Shown piece by piece: positions 5,099-6,220 of a DNA stretch of 6,220 nucleotides (positions are counted from its first letter, which is position 1; every line of letters begins with the position of its first letter). The notes below the pieces were generated by a model. The model did not search any database. It had not been told where the DNA came from and saw nothing but the letters and a program-made list of their open reading frames with translations. The DNA lies in the NCBI GenBank assembly GCA_003164075.1, contig PLRZ01000456.1:3025-9244 (forward strand), read 5' to 3'. This DNA is from Bryobacterales bacterium (GTDB lineage Bacteria > Acidobacteriota > Terriglobia > Bryobacterales > Bryobacteraceae). The translations under genes and the position numbers were made by a program.

Positions 5099-6220
5099 CT
5101 ACTTTTTCTTCACGGGCTCGGGGGCGGCTTCCTTGATCGCGGATGCGGCGGCTTGGAGGTCGTCTACAGGCTTGGCGTCTAATTCATAGATGCTCGGCTC
5201 GCCTTCGCGTTGCGCGAAATACTGGCTTCCTTGCTTGCGGATGGTCACCTTTTCGACCTTTTTGCCGCCATTGGAGGTTACCGTCGCCTCAAATACCGGG
5301 TCGCCAGCCGATTGGTCGGCGAATTTCGTGGCGGCCAGGTCGCGCAGTTTGTCGATCAGGGATTGGACGGCGGTGTTATCCATCGTCCTGGCGCCGGACA
5401 TCCACTTATCGCCACTCTTGATGTACGTGGCGCCCTTCAGCTCGATTTTGGTGGGGTCGCTGAAACCGAAATCGAAGAGCTTCTTGTTGCGGAAGTCGTC
5501 GATGCCCTTGTCGAGAGCGTCGCCGATGTCGGCCGGGACCTTGAAGATGCCTTCGACCACGGAACTCTTGGCGTAGTAGTTCTTGTCTTTGTCTTTGTGG
5601 ACTTCGAGGGTCTGGTCGCCGCTGGAATCGCTGACAGTGGCGACCGCTACTTTCGTGCCGGAGGCGTATGCCGCGGCGGCCTTCTTGGCGTCGTCATCGG
5701 AGACCAGCGGATCCATCTTGGCGTCCTTCAGCTTGCCGACCAGGGAATCCACTTGTGTGGCGTCGGCGCGCAGCGGGCGCGGTTTGAGGATCTGCCATTC
5801 GCTCTGAGCATTCTTGCCGAATTCGACGGGCACGCCCTTGGCGGCGAGTGCGACGCGGGTGATCTTGTCGGAGTCGAATGTGAGAAGGCGCTTATCGCGC
5901 AGGTCGTTGACCGTCTTATCGAGGCCCGTCTTGACGTAGCTGGCAATGGTATAGACGCGCGAACTGTCGGGCAGCTTGGCGTAGTTGCCGGAATTGGTGG
6001 GGGTGGCATCGCCGACAATTACGCCCGCAGTCTTACCGTCCTTCTTAGTGATAGCGATGTCGAGGGTGGGCACGTCCAAGCCGTACGGCTTGAGATCGGC
6101 GGCGCTCTCCTCAATGGTCTTGTCGGCGGTCAGGGCAGAGAGGCTGGTGACCATGGAAGTGACGGTGTCCTGGTCAGCCGCCAGCGCGCTGGGCTCGACG
6201 ATCCGCCATTTGCCGTCGAC
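5099..6220 (-). CDS. DUF4340 domain protein (5' partial)
   Basis: Envelope-associated protein of unknown biochemical role. In other bacteria DUF4340 genes often follow genes for a GldG-like gliding/ABC transporter complex, which here would lie beyond the right edge. The frame is open to the window end: 22 codons, including DGKWRIVEPSALAADQ, precede the ATG at 6154, so that ATG is internal. About 373 residues are visible and the N-terminal membrane anchor expected of the family is not. The product contains diverged repeats of about 136 residues. Counting from that internal Met, compare LDKTVNDLRDKRLLTF (78-93) with LDKGIDDFRNKKLFDF (214-229), and SEWQILKPRPLRADATQVDS (118-137) with DKWMSGARTMDNTAVQS (249-265). 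The partial N-terminal copy KWRIVEP...ADQDTVTSM fits the same pattern. It ends in a Lys tail (PVKKK, TAG at 5101-5099). Same strand as pncB, 46 bp away. Confidence 0.8.
   Translation of the reverse strand, partial: VDGKWRIVEPSALAADQDTVTSMVTSLSALTADKTIEESAADLKPYGLDVPTLDIAITKKDGKTAGVIVGDATPTNSGNYAKLPDSSRVYTIASYVKTGLDKTVNDLRDKRLLTFDSDKITRVALAAKGVPVEFGKNAQSEWQILKPRPLRADATQVDSLVGKLKDAKMDPLVSDDDAKKAAAAYASGTKVAVATVSDSSGDQTLEVHKDKDKNYYAKSSVVEGIFKVPADIGDALDKGIDDFRNKKLFDFGFSDPTKIELKGATYIKSGDKWMSGARTMDNTAVQSLIDKLRDLAATKFADQSAGDPVFEATVTSNGGKKVEKVTIRKQGSQYFAQREGEPSIYELDAKPVDDLQAAASAIKEAAPEPVKKK

Noticed and set aside
6088..6154. Start of the DUF4340 gene at ATG 6154
   Set aside because: The frame stays open to the window edge and the 22 upstream codons continue the protein's repeat pattern, so the gene is truncated by the window.

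Overview
The window is high-GC DNA from a bacterium. The genes fit a soil Acidobacteriota of the Solibacter/Bryobacter type: a FadE-like acyl-CoA dehydrogenase with a long C-terminal extension, a DUF4340 protein, an 'addiction module' antitoxin with a ParE-like toxin, and GC-rich palindromic intergenic repeats. This assignment rests on general resemblance and no search was run.

Layout. (1) 1-1295, plus strand: 3' part of a fatty-acid acyl-CoA dehydrogenase gene whose start lies left of the window. (2) 1296-1844: no convincing gene; a perfect palindrome just after the dehydrogenase stop, a hairpin near 1714 and an AT-richer patch at about 1528-1600. (3) 1845-2372, minus strand: a toxin-antitoxin pair. 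The antitoxin is intact, but the RelE/ParE-type toxin carries a one-base frameshift near its 16th-17th codon. (4) 2373-3136: about 760 bp of decayed-looking DNA with a possible gene remnant on the minus strand, a long inverted repeat of GC-rich palindromes, and a short plus-strand stretch resembling a TolB/PD40 propeller blade that runs into the 3' end of the next gene. (5) 3137-6220, minus strand: three co-directional genes, read right to left as a DUF4340 protein (start outside the window), nicotinate phosphoribosyltransferase (pncB) and nicotinamidase (pncA).

Working together: PncA deamidates nicotinamide to nicotinate and PncB converts nicotinate to nicotinate mononucleotide, the two opening steps of the four-enzyme NAD salvage route. 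The pncB stop and pncA start share an ATGA, so they are probably translationally coupled. The DUF4340 gene ends 46 bp before pncB and may be co-transcribed, although no functional link to NAD salvage is known to me.

I see no clear previously undescribed system. The observations most worth checking are the three-copy 12-bp in-frame repeat at the very start of pncA, the frameshifted toxin beside an intact antitoxin, and the palindromic repeat pair.
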